Source: Polyangiaceae bacterium (lineage in GTDB: Bacteria > Myxococcota_A > Polyangia > Polyangiales > Polyangiaceae). Taken from it: 64,000 bases of DNA. The notes beneath the pieces are model-generated. The model was not told the origin of the DNA. It did no database searches and saw only the letters and a list, made by a program, of their open reading frames with translations. This document shows positions 16,157 through 24,331 of this stretch, piece by piece. Each line of letters starts with the position of its first letter. Position 1 is the stretch's first letter. Location: contig JADLEQ010000110.1 of assembly GCA_020846005.1 (NCBI GenBank), positions 1 through 64,000 on the forward strand, in the 5' to 3' direction. Made by a program: the position numbers and the translations under genes.

Positions 16157-18389
16157 AGGCGGCGCCCACCGGGGTCGAGCGCGCGGTGACGACGACCCAG
16201 AGCCCGGCCAGCGCGGCCACGCCGTGCGCGAGCCACGAGAGGGCGTCGACGCCGTGGAGCACCGGCACGAAGAACACCGCGACGCTCGCCGCCGCGGCGC
16301 CGAAGCTGTCCGCGGCGAGCGCGCCCGGCAGCGCGTCCGGCTCGATGGCGCGGAGGAGCGACGGGAACCAGGAGCCGGCCAGCACGAACAGCCCGAGCTG
16401 CGCGCCGATCGCCACCGCGGGCGCCGCGCCGAGCGCCGAGGTCGCCAGCGAGGCGGCGACCGCGCCGAGGACCAGCGCCACGGCCACCCCGCGCCTCGCC
16501 AGGATCTGCCGGCCGAGCGCCGCGCCGGCCGCGGCCGGGACGAGGAAGCCGACGGTGCCGAGGATCGCGGCGTCGTGGATGTCGAGCGTGAGCTTCGCGA
16601 GATCGAGGATCACGGCGTTCTGCAGCAGCGTGAAGCTCGCCCCGAGCGCGACCGCCTGGAGGAGGCGAGACGGTGGGAGCCGAGCGAGCCACGGCGGAGC
16701 CCGGCGCCGTGCGCGGAGCGCGAGCGCCCCGCCGACGCCCGCCACGAGCGCGAACACCGCCGCCACCGCCACACCCTCCAGCGTGGCGAGGGGGTAGAGC
16801 GCGTAGATGTACGATCCGCCGCGGTCGTCGGTCGGGACGGGGTTGGCGAGCGACGGGTCGACAGGCCGGGTGACGCTCGGGGCGAGCCCCGTCCCGGCGG
16901 CCGCGCGGTCCACGCGCGCGCGGAGGCTCGCGGAGTCGCCGCCGCGCGCGGCGACGGTGAGCACGAACTTCTCGTTGGCGACCTCCGCGCGGGCGAGGCC
17001 GAGCGAGTCGAGGACGTTGTGGATCCGCTGCGACACACCGCGATCCACCTCGCGCATGATCAGCACCGCGACCACGCCCTCGGGCTTCAGCGACGAGACG
17101 TAGTCCGCATACGCCTCCCTGGTGTGGAGGAAGAACGCGAAGTTGAGGACGGTCTTGTAGTAGTTGAAGAAGTTGCCTGCGTCAGCGAGGTAGACGGCAT
17201 CGTAGCGCCCGGGCGCTTCGCGCACGCCCCCCCGCCCCTCGCGCGCGAGCGCGCGCACGCCGGGCGCCGAGTACGCGCCGCCGTTCGAGTCGCGGCCACG
17301 CCCGGTGAAGTACGCCACGACGGCGGGCTCGAGCTCGTACGCGTCGATCGCCAGGTCCCGCCCCTCCTGCAGCGCCTGCTGGACCTGCTTCCCTCCGCCC
17401 GCCCCGATCACCGCGAAGGCCCCCGCACCAGGGACCAGCCGCAGGACGGTCGAGTCGAACGGCTGCTGGAGCAGGGTGGGATCCCGTTCGTACCGCACCG
17501 GGGTATCCCAGTAGACGGCGCCGTTGTAGGCGCCGAACACGTAGCGCCCGTCCGCCGATCGGACGATCTCCACGTAGGCGTACTTGCCCCAGCCCGCGTG
17601 GAGCAGCGTCGCCCCCCGCCCGATCTGGGACCGCGTCGACTGCTCCACCCGCGGCTGGAGCCCGAGCATCATCGCCGCCTGCACGTCGCGGCCGGCGCTG
17701 CCCACCCCGAAGATCGTGACCAGGGCGGAGACGCCCACCGCGATCCGCCAACGCCGAGTCGGCGGTGCGGCCGCCGCGACGGCGGCGTGGACCGCGACCA
17801 GGCACAGGCCGGGGATCCCGAGGACGGGCAGCGCCACCCACCCGAGCGCGACGCCACCGACCGCGCACCCGAGGAGCGCCGCGTAGGCCAGGTGGACGCG
17901 CTCGGCGTCCCGCGCCGCCGCGCGGAGCACCACGAGCTCGACCACGCCGGAGCCCGCGTAGAAGGGGATGAAGAGCGCGCCCGTCCAGGCGACATACGCG
18001 AGCAACGAAGACGCAGCGTCGGTGTGGGACAGGACCCCGAAGTGGCTCTCGTAGAGGTGCCCGAGGGCCGGGAACGCGGCGATCGAGAGCAACAAGACCA
18101 GCAGGTAGTGCCGCACCCCGCGTTGCGGCCTGCTCTCGTAGAAGCGCCGGCCGAGGATCACGCCGAGGGGATGACACGCGAGCAGCAGACCGAGCAGCAA
18201 CGCCACCGGCATGAGGAAGAACGCCAGCACCTTGAAGACGGTGAACGAGAACACCGCCACCGACAGCACGGCGGGGACCCACCTCCAGAACGGGGCGCGC
18301 TCGGCGCTCACGCTGGCGGCGTCGTCGCGCGCGGGGGCGCCGCCGCCCTCGTCGCGCGAGGCGCCTGGGTTCGCGGGGTCGAGGCTCAT
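16155..18389 (-). CDS. Membrane protein with spermidine-synthase-like methyltransferase fold
   Basis: 744 residues. An N-terminal block of about seven hydrophobic segments (residues 35-240), a soluble Rossmann-like domain (about 250-510) and a C-terminal block of about six more segments. The soluble part has FAVIGAGGGKQVQQAL as nucleotide loop, DAYELEPAVVAYF as second acidic loop, and YDAVYLADAG in place of the polyamine-synthase 'YDVIIvDs' strand, so it belongs with the spermine/spermidine synthase superfamily embedded in a membrane protein. Such proteins are widespread and mostly uncharacterised. Its ATG overlaps the stop of the upstream B12-radical-SAM gene (ATGA), so they are co-translated. 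Confidence 0.75.
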   Translation of the reverse strand: MSLDPANPGASRDEGGGAPARDDAASVSAERAPFWRWVPAVLSVAVFSFTVFKVLAFFLMPVALLLGLLLACHPLGVILGRRFYESRPQRGVRHYLLVLLLSIAAFPALGHLYESHFGVLSHTDAASSLLAYVAWTGALFIPFYAGSGVVELVVLRAAARDAERVHLAYAALLGCAVGGVALGWVALPVLGIPGLCLVAVHAAVAAAAPPTRRWRIAVGVSALVTIFGVGSAGRDVQAAMMLGLQPRVEQSTRSQIGRGATLLHAGWGKYAYVEIVRSADGRYVFGAYNGAVYWDTPVRYERDPTLLQQPFDSTVLRLVPGAGAFAVIGAGGGKQVQQALQEGRDLAIDAYELEPAVVAYFTGRGRDSNGGAYSAPGVRALAREGRGGVREAPGRYDAVYLADAGNFFNYYKTVLNFAFFLHTREAYADYVSSLKPEGVVAVLIMREVDRGVSQRIHNVLDSLGLARAEVANEKFVLTVAARGGDSASLRARVDRAAAGTGLAPSVTRPVDPSLANPVPTDDRGGSYIYALYPLATLEGVAVAAVFALVAGVGGALALRARRRAPPWLARLPPSRLLQAVALGASFTLLQNAVILDLAKLTLDIHDAAILGTVGFLVPAAAGAALGRQILARRGVAVALVLGAVAASLATSALGAAPAVAIGAQLGLFVLAGSWFPSLLRAIEPDALPGALAADSFGAAAASVAVFFVPVLHGVDALSWLAHGVAALAGLWVVVTARSTPVGAA

Positions 18390-19906
18390 CCTCGCGGCGC
18401 GGGCTCCGGCCGGGCCCCGGGCGGCGAGCCCCCGTCACGGTGGGCGCCGCCCCCCCCGGAGCGGCGCGGCGCGCGACCCTGGTACTCCGGCGGGTCCCCG
18501 AAGCGCGCCTGCGCGTCGAAGTTCACCCAGCGGACGCGCGCCTCGTCGCCCTCGAAGAGATCGGGCAGGCCCACCGCGCGCTCGACGACGTAATCCTGCG
18601 CGCGCCGCAGATCCTGGCTCGACATCGACGGCGTGGACCGGACGCGGAAGTACCGCTCCTCGTCGAGCTCGATGCCCAGCGCCCCCCGTTGGAGGTGGTA
18701 CGGGGTCCCGGGGAGCACCAACAGGCGGTTCACGACGAGTCGCGCCTCCGAGTACGTGAGCAGCGCCTCGAAGGTCCTCACGAACGACTCGTACGTCTCG
18801 CCGGGCAGCCCCAAGATGAGGCTCATCTCCAGGGGCCCGACGCCGCGGAACGTCCCGAGCGCGCGCTCGACCAGCTCGACCCGACTCCCGCGGCGCATGG
18901 GCCGGAACGTCTCTCGGGTGAGCGACTGCACGCCGAGGTGCAGCGCCGCGACCGAGATCCCGGCGAGCGCCTCGCGCTGCGCCTCCGAGACGAGCGACGG
19001 GTAGAGCTGGAATCGATACGCGAGCCGCCCGCCCGGATCGCCGAGGCGGATCGCGTCGCACACGCGCGCGAAGAACGCGTCCGTCACGTTGCCCGTGCTG
19101 GCGCCCGCGTCGATGACGCGCGCGTGCGGCCAGGAGGCCACCGCCGCGATGTCGGCGGCGATCCGCGCGAGGCCGTGCTCACGGAGCCCGCCCGCGCGGC
19201 TGGAGCGCGCGTCGCTGCAGTAGCTGCAATCGAAGACGCAGCCGCGGGCCATCTCCAGGGTGGGGTGCTCCACCTGGTACGCGACGCCGAGCTGATACGG
19301 CGAGGGGAGCTCGTCGAGCTCCGTCGGCTCGTCCGTCGGCGGACCGAACTGGAGTCGCTCGCCGTCCCACACGGCGAGCCCCGCCAGCGACGCGTCGAGC
19401 GGGCCGCCCTCGTGGAGCCGGCGCGCGAGCGCGGTGAGCGTCCGCTCGCCCGATCCGATGGCGACGGCGTCGACCGCGCCCCAGTCCCGGAACCACCCCG
19501 CGTCGCGCCGCAGGAGCGCGAACGACGGGCCCCCCCACACGATGGGGCACGCGGCCCCCCGGGCGCGGAGCCCACGGGCGATGCGCCCGTTCTCCCCGAG
19601 GTTCCAGCTATACGTGCACATCCCGACGAGATCGGGCGAGCCGGCGAGGATCCGCTCCACCGACTCCTCGGTGCTCACACCCTCGAGGTGCAAGAGGCGG
19701 ACCTCGATGCGTCCCTCGAGCTCGGGGGCACCGAGCAGCGCGGCGCGGAGGTACTCACCCGCGCCCGGACCATAGCCGAACGCACGCTCGATGGCGTTCG
19801 CGATTACGACGCGGAGCGGCCGCGCGAGGCGTGCCGTCCGCGCCCGCCCGGGCGCGCGAGGCTCCACGGACGGCGGGGAGCGAGGCGTGCCGTCCGACGA
19901 AGTCAC
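18386..19906 (-). CDS. B12-binding-domain radical-SAM protein (rSAM-2)
   Basis: 506 residues. N-terminal domain (about 30-165) resembles cobalamin-binding Rossmann domains of class B radical-SAM enzymes (VVIANAIERAFGYG, PDLVGMCTYSWNL, CPIVWGGPSF, VDAVAIGSGE), although the DxHxxG cobalt-binding motif is absent. The radical-SAM core has MARGC223VFDC227SYC230 followed by Elp3-like strands (VSVAALHLGVQSLTRETF, MSLILGLPGET). The C-terminal 60 residues are low-complexity Gly/Pro/Arg. Family members do methylations, cyclisations or ring contractions on unactivated carbons. Start GTG 19906 overlaps its own weak GAGG, so the true start may differ. Coupled to the downstream membrane spermidine-synthase-like gene. 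Confidence 0.8.
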   Translation of the reverse strand: MTSSDGTPRSPPSVEPRAPGRARTARLARPLRVVIANAIERAFGYGPGAGEYLRAALLGAPELEGRIEVRLLHLEGVSTEESVERILAGSPDLVGMCTYSWNLGENGRIARGLRARGAACPIVWGGPSFALLRRDAGWFRDWGAVDAVAIGSGERTLTALARRLHEGGPLDASLAGLAVWDGERLQFGPPTDEPTELDELPSPYQLGVAYQVEHPTLEMARGCVFDCSYCSDARSSRAGGLREHGLARIAADIAAVASWPHARVIDAGASTGNVTDAFFARVCDAIRLGDPGGRLAYRFQLYPSLVSEAQREALAGISVAALHLGVQSLTRETFRPMRRGSRVELVERALGTFRGVGPLEMSLILGLPGETYESFVRTFEALLTYSEARLVVNRLLVLPGTPYHLQRGALGIELDEERYFRVRSTPSMSSQDLRRAQDYVVERAVGLPDLFEGDEARVRWVNFDAQARFGDPPEYQGRAPRRSGGGGAHRDGGSPPGARPEPAPRG

Positions 19907-19974
19907 CTCGGGCTAGTCTACCGCTCGCCGCACGGCTGACAACCGAGCGGCGGGCATCGAGCAGGCGCGTTCGC

Positions 19975-21015
19975 TCACGGCTGCGCCAGCGGGAGGAACT
20001 CGGACCAACCGTACCACTCCACGTACGTCCGGTGGGGGCCGCCGCAGCGCGCCTGCTCTCGACACGACGCGCACGGACTGCCACGTGCGTGCGTGAGATC
20101 GATCTCGGCGAGCGCCCGCTCGCCCGTCTCGACGTTCAGCCGGGCCTCGGCGATCCAGCGGTCCAGCTCGAGATCGACCCAGCCCTCCATCAGACAAGGC
20201 GGCAGCCCGCGGTACATCGCTCCCAGGCCGAGCTCCGCTGCGCGCTGGAGCGCTCGCTGGACGTCGCGCGCGGCGTCCCGTAGCGGCATGCCGATCAGGT
20301 CGCGGTGGCGCGTCGCCCTGCCGGTCGGCTTGAGCGCCGAGAACGCCACGGACTGCTCACGACCGTACCGGCTCGCCGCCTCCGCCACGCGCTCGACGTA
20401 CCGCGGGAGGTTCGGGGCGTTGAGCGGCGTGACCACGGCATAGAAGAGGACCTCGATGCGCGGCTCCGCGAGCAGCGCCTCGACGGACGCGAGGACACCC
20501 TCGGGGGCGTCGTCGTCGTCGAGCAGCCGCGCGAGCACCGCAGGGTCGAAGTCGTCGAGCGACAGGTGGACGAGCGTGACGCCGCCGTCGGCGAGTCGCT
20601 CGACGTACCCCGGCGCCGCGAGGCGTGCGCTCTTCGTCGTGAGCGTGACCCCGGTGATCCCCGCGCCGCGGAGCCCCTCGAGGAGTCGCGGAAGGTCCTT
20701 GCGGAGCGCCGGCTCGCCGCCGATGAGGGACGCGCGCGCCAGCCCCCGGGCGACCGCGCTCGCGCCCGTCGCGATCAGGCGCTCGAGCGGGACGTTGAAC
20801 GCGAAGCGATCGTCGGGGCCACGATCCAGGCAGCAGTAGCGGCAGCTGACCTCGCAGACGTTCCCCACGTCGAGGTAGAATGTCGGGACGTAGTGGTCGC
20901 GGAGCCTCGCGATCGCGGGCGGGGGCGGGTCTGCGACCTCGCGGGCGAGCACGAGGTCGATCACCGGCGCCGGCTCGATCGCCCTCGGCGCCAACCCCAA
21001 ATGGAGCTCACCCAT
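19975..21015 (-). CDS. Radical-SAM protein with C-terminal Cys cluster (rSAM-3)
   Basis: 346 residues. Cluster motif C54-x3-C58-x2-C61 (plus Cys62) in NVCEVSCRYCC; LIGGEPALRKDLP is the GGE element; LTTKSARL and LVHLSLDDFD continue the barrel. The C-terminal LPPC plus C-x2-C-x5-CGG-x2-R-x-Y matches rSAM-1, indicating an auxiliary Fe-S region and common ancestry. ATG follows the stop of the next upstream radical-SAM gene with no gap (TGAATG), so they are translated in tandem. Lies 68 bp before rSAM-2 in the same orientation. Substrate unknown. Confidence 0.85.
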   Translation of the reverse strand: MGELHLGLAPRAIEPAPVIDLVLAREVADPPPPAIARLRDHYVPTFYLDVGNVCEVSCRYCCLDRGPDDRFAFNVPLERLIATGASAVARGLARASLIGGEPALRKDLPRLLEGLRGAGITGVTLTTKSARLAAPGYVERLADGGVTLVHLSLDDFDPAVLARLLDDDDAPEGVLASVEALLAEPRIEVLFYAVVTPLNAPNLPRYVERVAEAASRYGREQSVAFSALKPTGRATRHRDLIGMPLRDAARDVQRALQRAAELGLGAMYRGLPPCLMEGWVDLELDRWIAEARLNVETGERALAEIDLTHARGSPCASCREQARCGGPHRTYVEWYGWSEFLPLAQP

Positions 21016-22839
21016 TCAACCCACGGTAGTCCGGCGCCGCGCAGGCGCAAGCGGGACGCGCGGCCCGGATCGCGTGGCTGCCGCCGTGTCGAAGTACCCC
21101 AGCGTCGCCACGCCGCGCGCGAGCGGCTCGCCGGACGCGTCGAGGACCCAAACCCGCGCGTCCTGGACGCGGAGGTGCACCACGACCCGGCGTGCTCCAG
21201 GGGGCGTGCGCACCACGACGAGCCCGTCCCGCGCGAGCGCCTGCGCCCACGGCGCCCACGGCTCGCCCTCGCCGCGAGGCACGAAGGCGAGCTCGGCGCC
21301 CGGCTCGGACAGCTCGAACGCGAGCTCCACACCGCGGTGATCCCTCGACGCCTTGCCAGCGTGGCGGCGCCCAGTGAGCACGGCGTCGCGCGCCGTCCGC
21401 AGATCACCCGACGTGGAAGCGGGCTCGCCCGGGCGGGGCGGGCGACGGGCGGGGCCCGCAGGCCGGCGGCTCACCTCGGGCGGCCCACGGAGCTCCGCCA
21501 GCTCGAATTCGATCCCGGGCAGCAGAGCGAGGTGGTGTCGTCGCCACGCCTCCGCGATCGTGCGCTGCCAGCCGGTGAACGGCGGCTCGGGCACCGGCGG
21601 GTCGTCGACGCCTGGATCCACCTCGTCGAGGTTCTGATACGGGGCCAGGAGCCGGGACAGCGAGGGCGAGAGCAGCCGCGCCGCGTAGAACGTCCAGAGC
21701 TCGCGCACCGCACCGCGGACCACGGGGAGAGAGAGCTTCTCCCCCGCGTCGTTCGGGCGCGTCACCGACCACACCGCGCCGTAACTCACCGTGACTCGAT
21801 CGCTCGGCTCCGCGGTGAGCTCGGCGCGCAGGCGGCCCACGTCCCTCGTGCGCGCGGCCCAGCCGTCCAGGCGGAGCACACGGCTGCGCAGCGCCCGCGC
21901 CGCGACGCGCGCCCAGGCCGCCCGCTCCTCGGCGAGGCGCTCGGCCGGCAGGGGCGGAACGTGCTCCTCCGGCGGCACGAAGCTCAGGACGAGCGGAGTC
22001 CGAAACGCCGCCTCGAGGTGGTCGAGGTCCTCCTCCGAAGGCGCGCGACAGAGGTACAGACCGACGGCGCTCGTCAGCTCGAACGGCCCGGCGCGCGCGA
22101 GCGCCGAACAGATCGCCGCGAGCTGCGCGGGGTTCGGCTTGGCGACGAACAGCCGCAGGTTGCGGAGGCCGAGGTCCTGCGCGCGCCGGAGCAGGCGTGC
22201 CGTGCCCTCTGGACTGCGGAGCAGGTACCCGCTGCCGAAGGTGGAGGCGTACGAGCCGTAGCACTCGGGGCACCGCAGCGGGCAGCCGCGCGCGACCGAG
22301 AGCGTGCGGCCCGGCGGGAACGCGACGGCGTCCCAGGCGGAGACCTCCTGATAGGTCGGGAACCAGTCGGCGGTGAGCGGGTCGGTGACGTCGAGGGCCT
22401 CGGAGGTCATCCGAGCGCGCGGCGCCTGGCGCCCGCGGCCGTGGACGTTGGGGAGAGCGCCCGGATCGCGGCCGGCGAGCAGCGCCTCGACGAGACACGC
22501 GAAGCTTGCCTCGGAGTCCCCCTGCAGCACCCAGTCGACCGCGTACTCGTCGAGCAGGTCCCCAGGGAAGTGGCCGGCGGTGATCCCCCCGACGACGATG
22601 GGGACCGCCGGGGCGAGGCGGCGCACGTGCGCGACCAGCTCGCCGAAACCACCGAGCGCCAGCGCCCAATGTACGTCGATGCAGATGACGCGCGCGCGCT
22701 GGATCTCCTCGTCGCTCACCTCGAAGGAGTAGCGGCCCAGCTTCGACGCGGCGACGGCGTTCATGCACGTGATCGCGCCCGCCGGGACGACGAGATCGTT
22801 CAGGTGGCCGCTCGGATGGATGAAGAGGACGTCGGCCAA
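21016..22839 (-). CDS. Large B12-binding-type radical-SAM protein (rSAM-4)
   Basis: About 607 residues from TTG 22839 (AGGA four bases upstream, N-terminus MADVLFIHPSG). The frame continues upstream past 22892 but there overlaps the glycosidase gene, so the TTG is preferred. N-terminal cobalamin-domain-like region (ARVICIDVHWALALGG, VPIVVGGITAGHFPGD, VDWVLQGDSE), then radical-SAM motif ARGC186PLRC190PEC193YG. The middle is helical, and a Pro/Arg-rich linker leads to a separate beta-rich C-terminal domain (about 490-607, GVELAFELSEPGAELAF, VVVHLRVQDARVWVLD). That extra domain is unlike ordinary B12-radical-SAM proteins. The 3' end abuts rSAM-3. Confidence 0.8.
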   Translation of the reverse strand: MADVLFIHPSGHLNDLVVPAGAITCMNAVAASKLGRYSFEVSDEEIQRARVICIDVHWALALGGFGELVAHVRRLAPAVPIVVGGITAGHFPGDLLDEYAVDWVLQGDSEASFACLVEALLAGRDPGALPNVHGRGRQAPRARMTSEALDVTDPLTADWFPTYQEVSAWDAVAFPPGRTLSVARGCPLRCPECYGSYASTFGSGYLLRSPEGTARLLRRAQDLGLRNLRLFVAKPNPAQLAAICSALARAGPFELTSAVGLYLCRAPSEEDLDHLEAAFRTPLVLSFVPPEEHVPPLPAERLAEERAAWARVAARALRSRVLRLDGWAARTRDVGRLRAELTAEPSDRVTVSYGAVWSVTRPNDAGEKLSLPVVRGAVRELWTFYAARLLSPSLSRLLAPYQNLDEVDPGVDDPPVPEPPFTGWQRTIAEAWRRHHLALLPGIEFELAELRGPPEVSRRPAGPARRPPRPGEPASTSGDLRTARDAVLTGRRHAGKASRDHRGVELAFELSEPGAELAFVPRGEGEPWAPWAQALARDGLVVVRTPPGARRVVVHLRVQDARVWVLDASGEPLARGVATLGYFDTAAATRSGPRVPLAPARRRTTVG

Positions 22840-22891
22840 CGTGTCCTGGATCTGGCCGCCGGGGGGCAGAGCGTCAAGCGCGCCGGTCCGG

Positions 22892-24331
22892 TCACTGCTG
22901 TGGGCGCGCGACGGTCTCGCGGAGCGCCTGCACCGCCGGCGTCGGCACCCGCTCGAGCCCCGGTCCGAGGTCGTAGAGCGCGTTGTTCCAGCCGCCGGGG
23001 GTGAGGAACTCCGCGAGCGGCGTGTCCGGCAGCTCACGGTACGCCCACTGGGCGGCCTGCACGAGCGGCCACCAGACGATGCCCCGTAGCGGGAGGCCCT
23101 CGCCCAGCATGCGCTCGGCCATCGCGCCGAGGGCTCGCGCGTAGGCAGCGCGGGCATCCCCGGTGAGCCCGGCGCTCGTCTCGGTCAGCAGGATCGGCCG
23201 GCCGTGGCGTCCGTGCACCCGACGCAGGGCCGCCTCCACCTGCTCGACCGCGTCCCGCGCGCCCTCGTCGAGCGGGATCACGCCGCCGCGGGTGAAGTCC
23301 GTGCCGAGCGGCCGCGCCAGATCGGGGTAGTGGTTGTAACCGACGATGTCCGGGGGCGCCCCGTGCGCGTGCAGCCACTCGAGCGCGCTCGGCTCGACGC
23401 CGAGCTCCACCAGCCTCGACCAGAGCGCGTGGCCGGCGCCGATGTCTCCGTAGGCGAGGCACGCGGGGAACGACCCAGCATCGACCCGCAGCGCCTCGAG
23501 CGCGGCCGGGTCGACCGGCAACGCGGAGATGAGCGCGTCCGCGAGCAGCCAGTTCACGGGATCCACGCTGACGATCGCGGCCGCGGGAGAGACGCTTCGG
23601 ATCGCCCGCGTCGCCATCACCATCGCCCGGGCGATCCGCGCGCCGAGCCGCGCCCACTCGGAGAGGGACCGGCCGTACGGCGGCCACACGCCGAGGGAGC
23701 CCGAGAACGCCGCGGACACCTGGGGCTCGTTGCAGACCGTGAACTCCCGCACCCTCCCCCGGAAGTGCCGAGCGGCCGCCTCGGCGAACGACGCGAACGC
23801 CTCCTCGAAGCGCGGGTCGCCGATCCCCATCCGCATCCACGCGGGCGCGCCGTAGTGCAGCAGGTCGAGGACCGGCTCGAGCCCGAGCGCGACGAGGCGA
23901 TCGATCGGCGCGTCGAGCGAGGACCAGTCGTACACGCCGGGCGCCGGCTCGAGGGACGCCCAGGGATGCCCGTAGCGGACGAGCGAGACGCCCAGCCCCG
24001 CTACGAGCTCGAGATCGTAGCGCCATCGCTCGTAGTGGCCGGTGAGCGCGAGCTCGTCGAGCGCGCGCCGCCGCCCGTCGAGCGCAGGATCGGCCTGCAC
24101 CATCCACGTGTTCTCGATCCCCACGCCCCACCGGAACCGGGCGGACGGCGCGGCCGCCGCGACCGGCTCGTCCACTCCGCAGCCGGGGAGGGCCAGGGTC
24201 GCGCCCGCCGCGGCGACGCCCGCGAGCCACTCGCGCCGCCCCGCGCGGAGCCCGCCGCGCGCGCCGATCTCGGCGCGCGCGAGCGGATCGCCGCGCGCGG
24301 CCCGCCTACGCCGCCGCGCCGTAGATGTCAC
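22892..24331 (-). CDS. Tat-type lipoprotein, clan GH-A glycosidase-like
   Basis: 479 residues. The N-terminus has a twin-Arg run (GRREWLAG) before VAAAGATLALPGC, a lipobox with Cys51, so it is probably exported folded by Tat and lipidated. The rest is a TIM-barrel glycosidase: 'YGHPWASLEPAPGVYDW', acid/base NEP (Glu202 in FTVCNEPQ), VGYNHYPD, and nucleophile Glu384 in ILLTETS, the strand-4 and strand-7 glutamates of clan GH-A. GTG 24331 overlaps the end of the upstream ferritin-like gene by 26 bp; no later good start precedes the twin-Arg. It is the only clear periplasmic or surface enzyme in the radical-SAM block, which suggests the product carries or meets a glycan. Confidence 0.75.
   Translation of the reverse strand: MTSTARRRRRAARGDPLARAEIGARGGLRAGRREWLAGVAAAGATLALPGCGVDEPVAAAAPSARFRWGVGIENTWMVQADPALDGRRRALDELALTGHYERWRYDLELVAGLGVSLVRYGHPWASLEPAPGVYDWSSLDAPIDRLVALGLEPVLDLLHYGAPAWMRMGIGDPRFEEAFASFAEAAARHFRGRVREFTVCNEPQVSAAFSGSLGVWPPYGRSLSEWARLGARIARAMVMATRAIRSVSPAAAIVSVDPVNWLLADALISALPVDPAALEALRVDAGSFPACLAYGDIGAGHALWSRLVELGVEPSALEWLHAHGAPPDIVGYNHYPDLARPLGTDFTRGGVIPLDEGARDAVEQVEAALRRVHGRHGRPILLTETSAGLTGDARAAYARALGAMAERMLGEGLPLRGIVWWPLVQAAQWAYRELPDTPLAEFLTPGGWNNALYDLGPGLERVPTPAVQALRETVARPQQ

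Noticed and set aside
22840-23157. Upstream extension of rSAM-4 into the glycosidase gene
   Set aside because: Residues there are low-complexity and antisense-like; a TTG with AGGA explains the start better.
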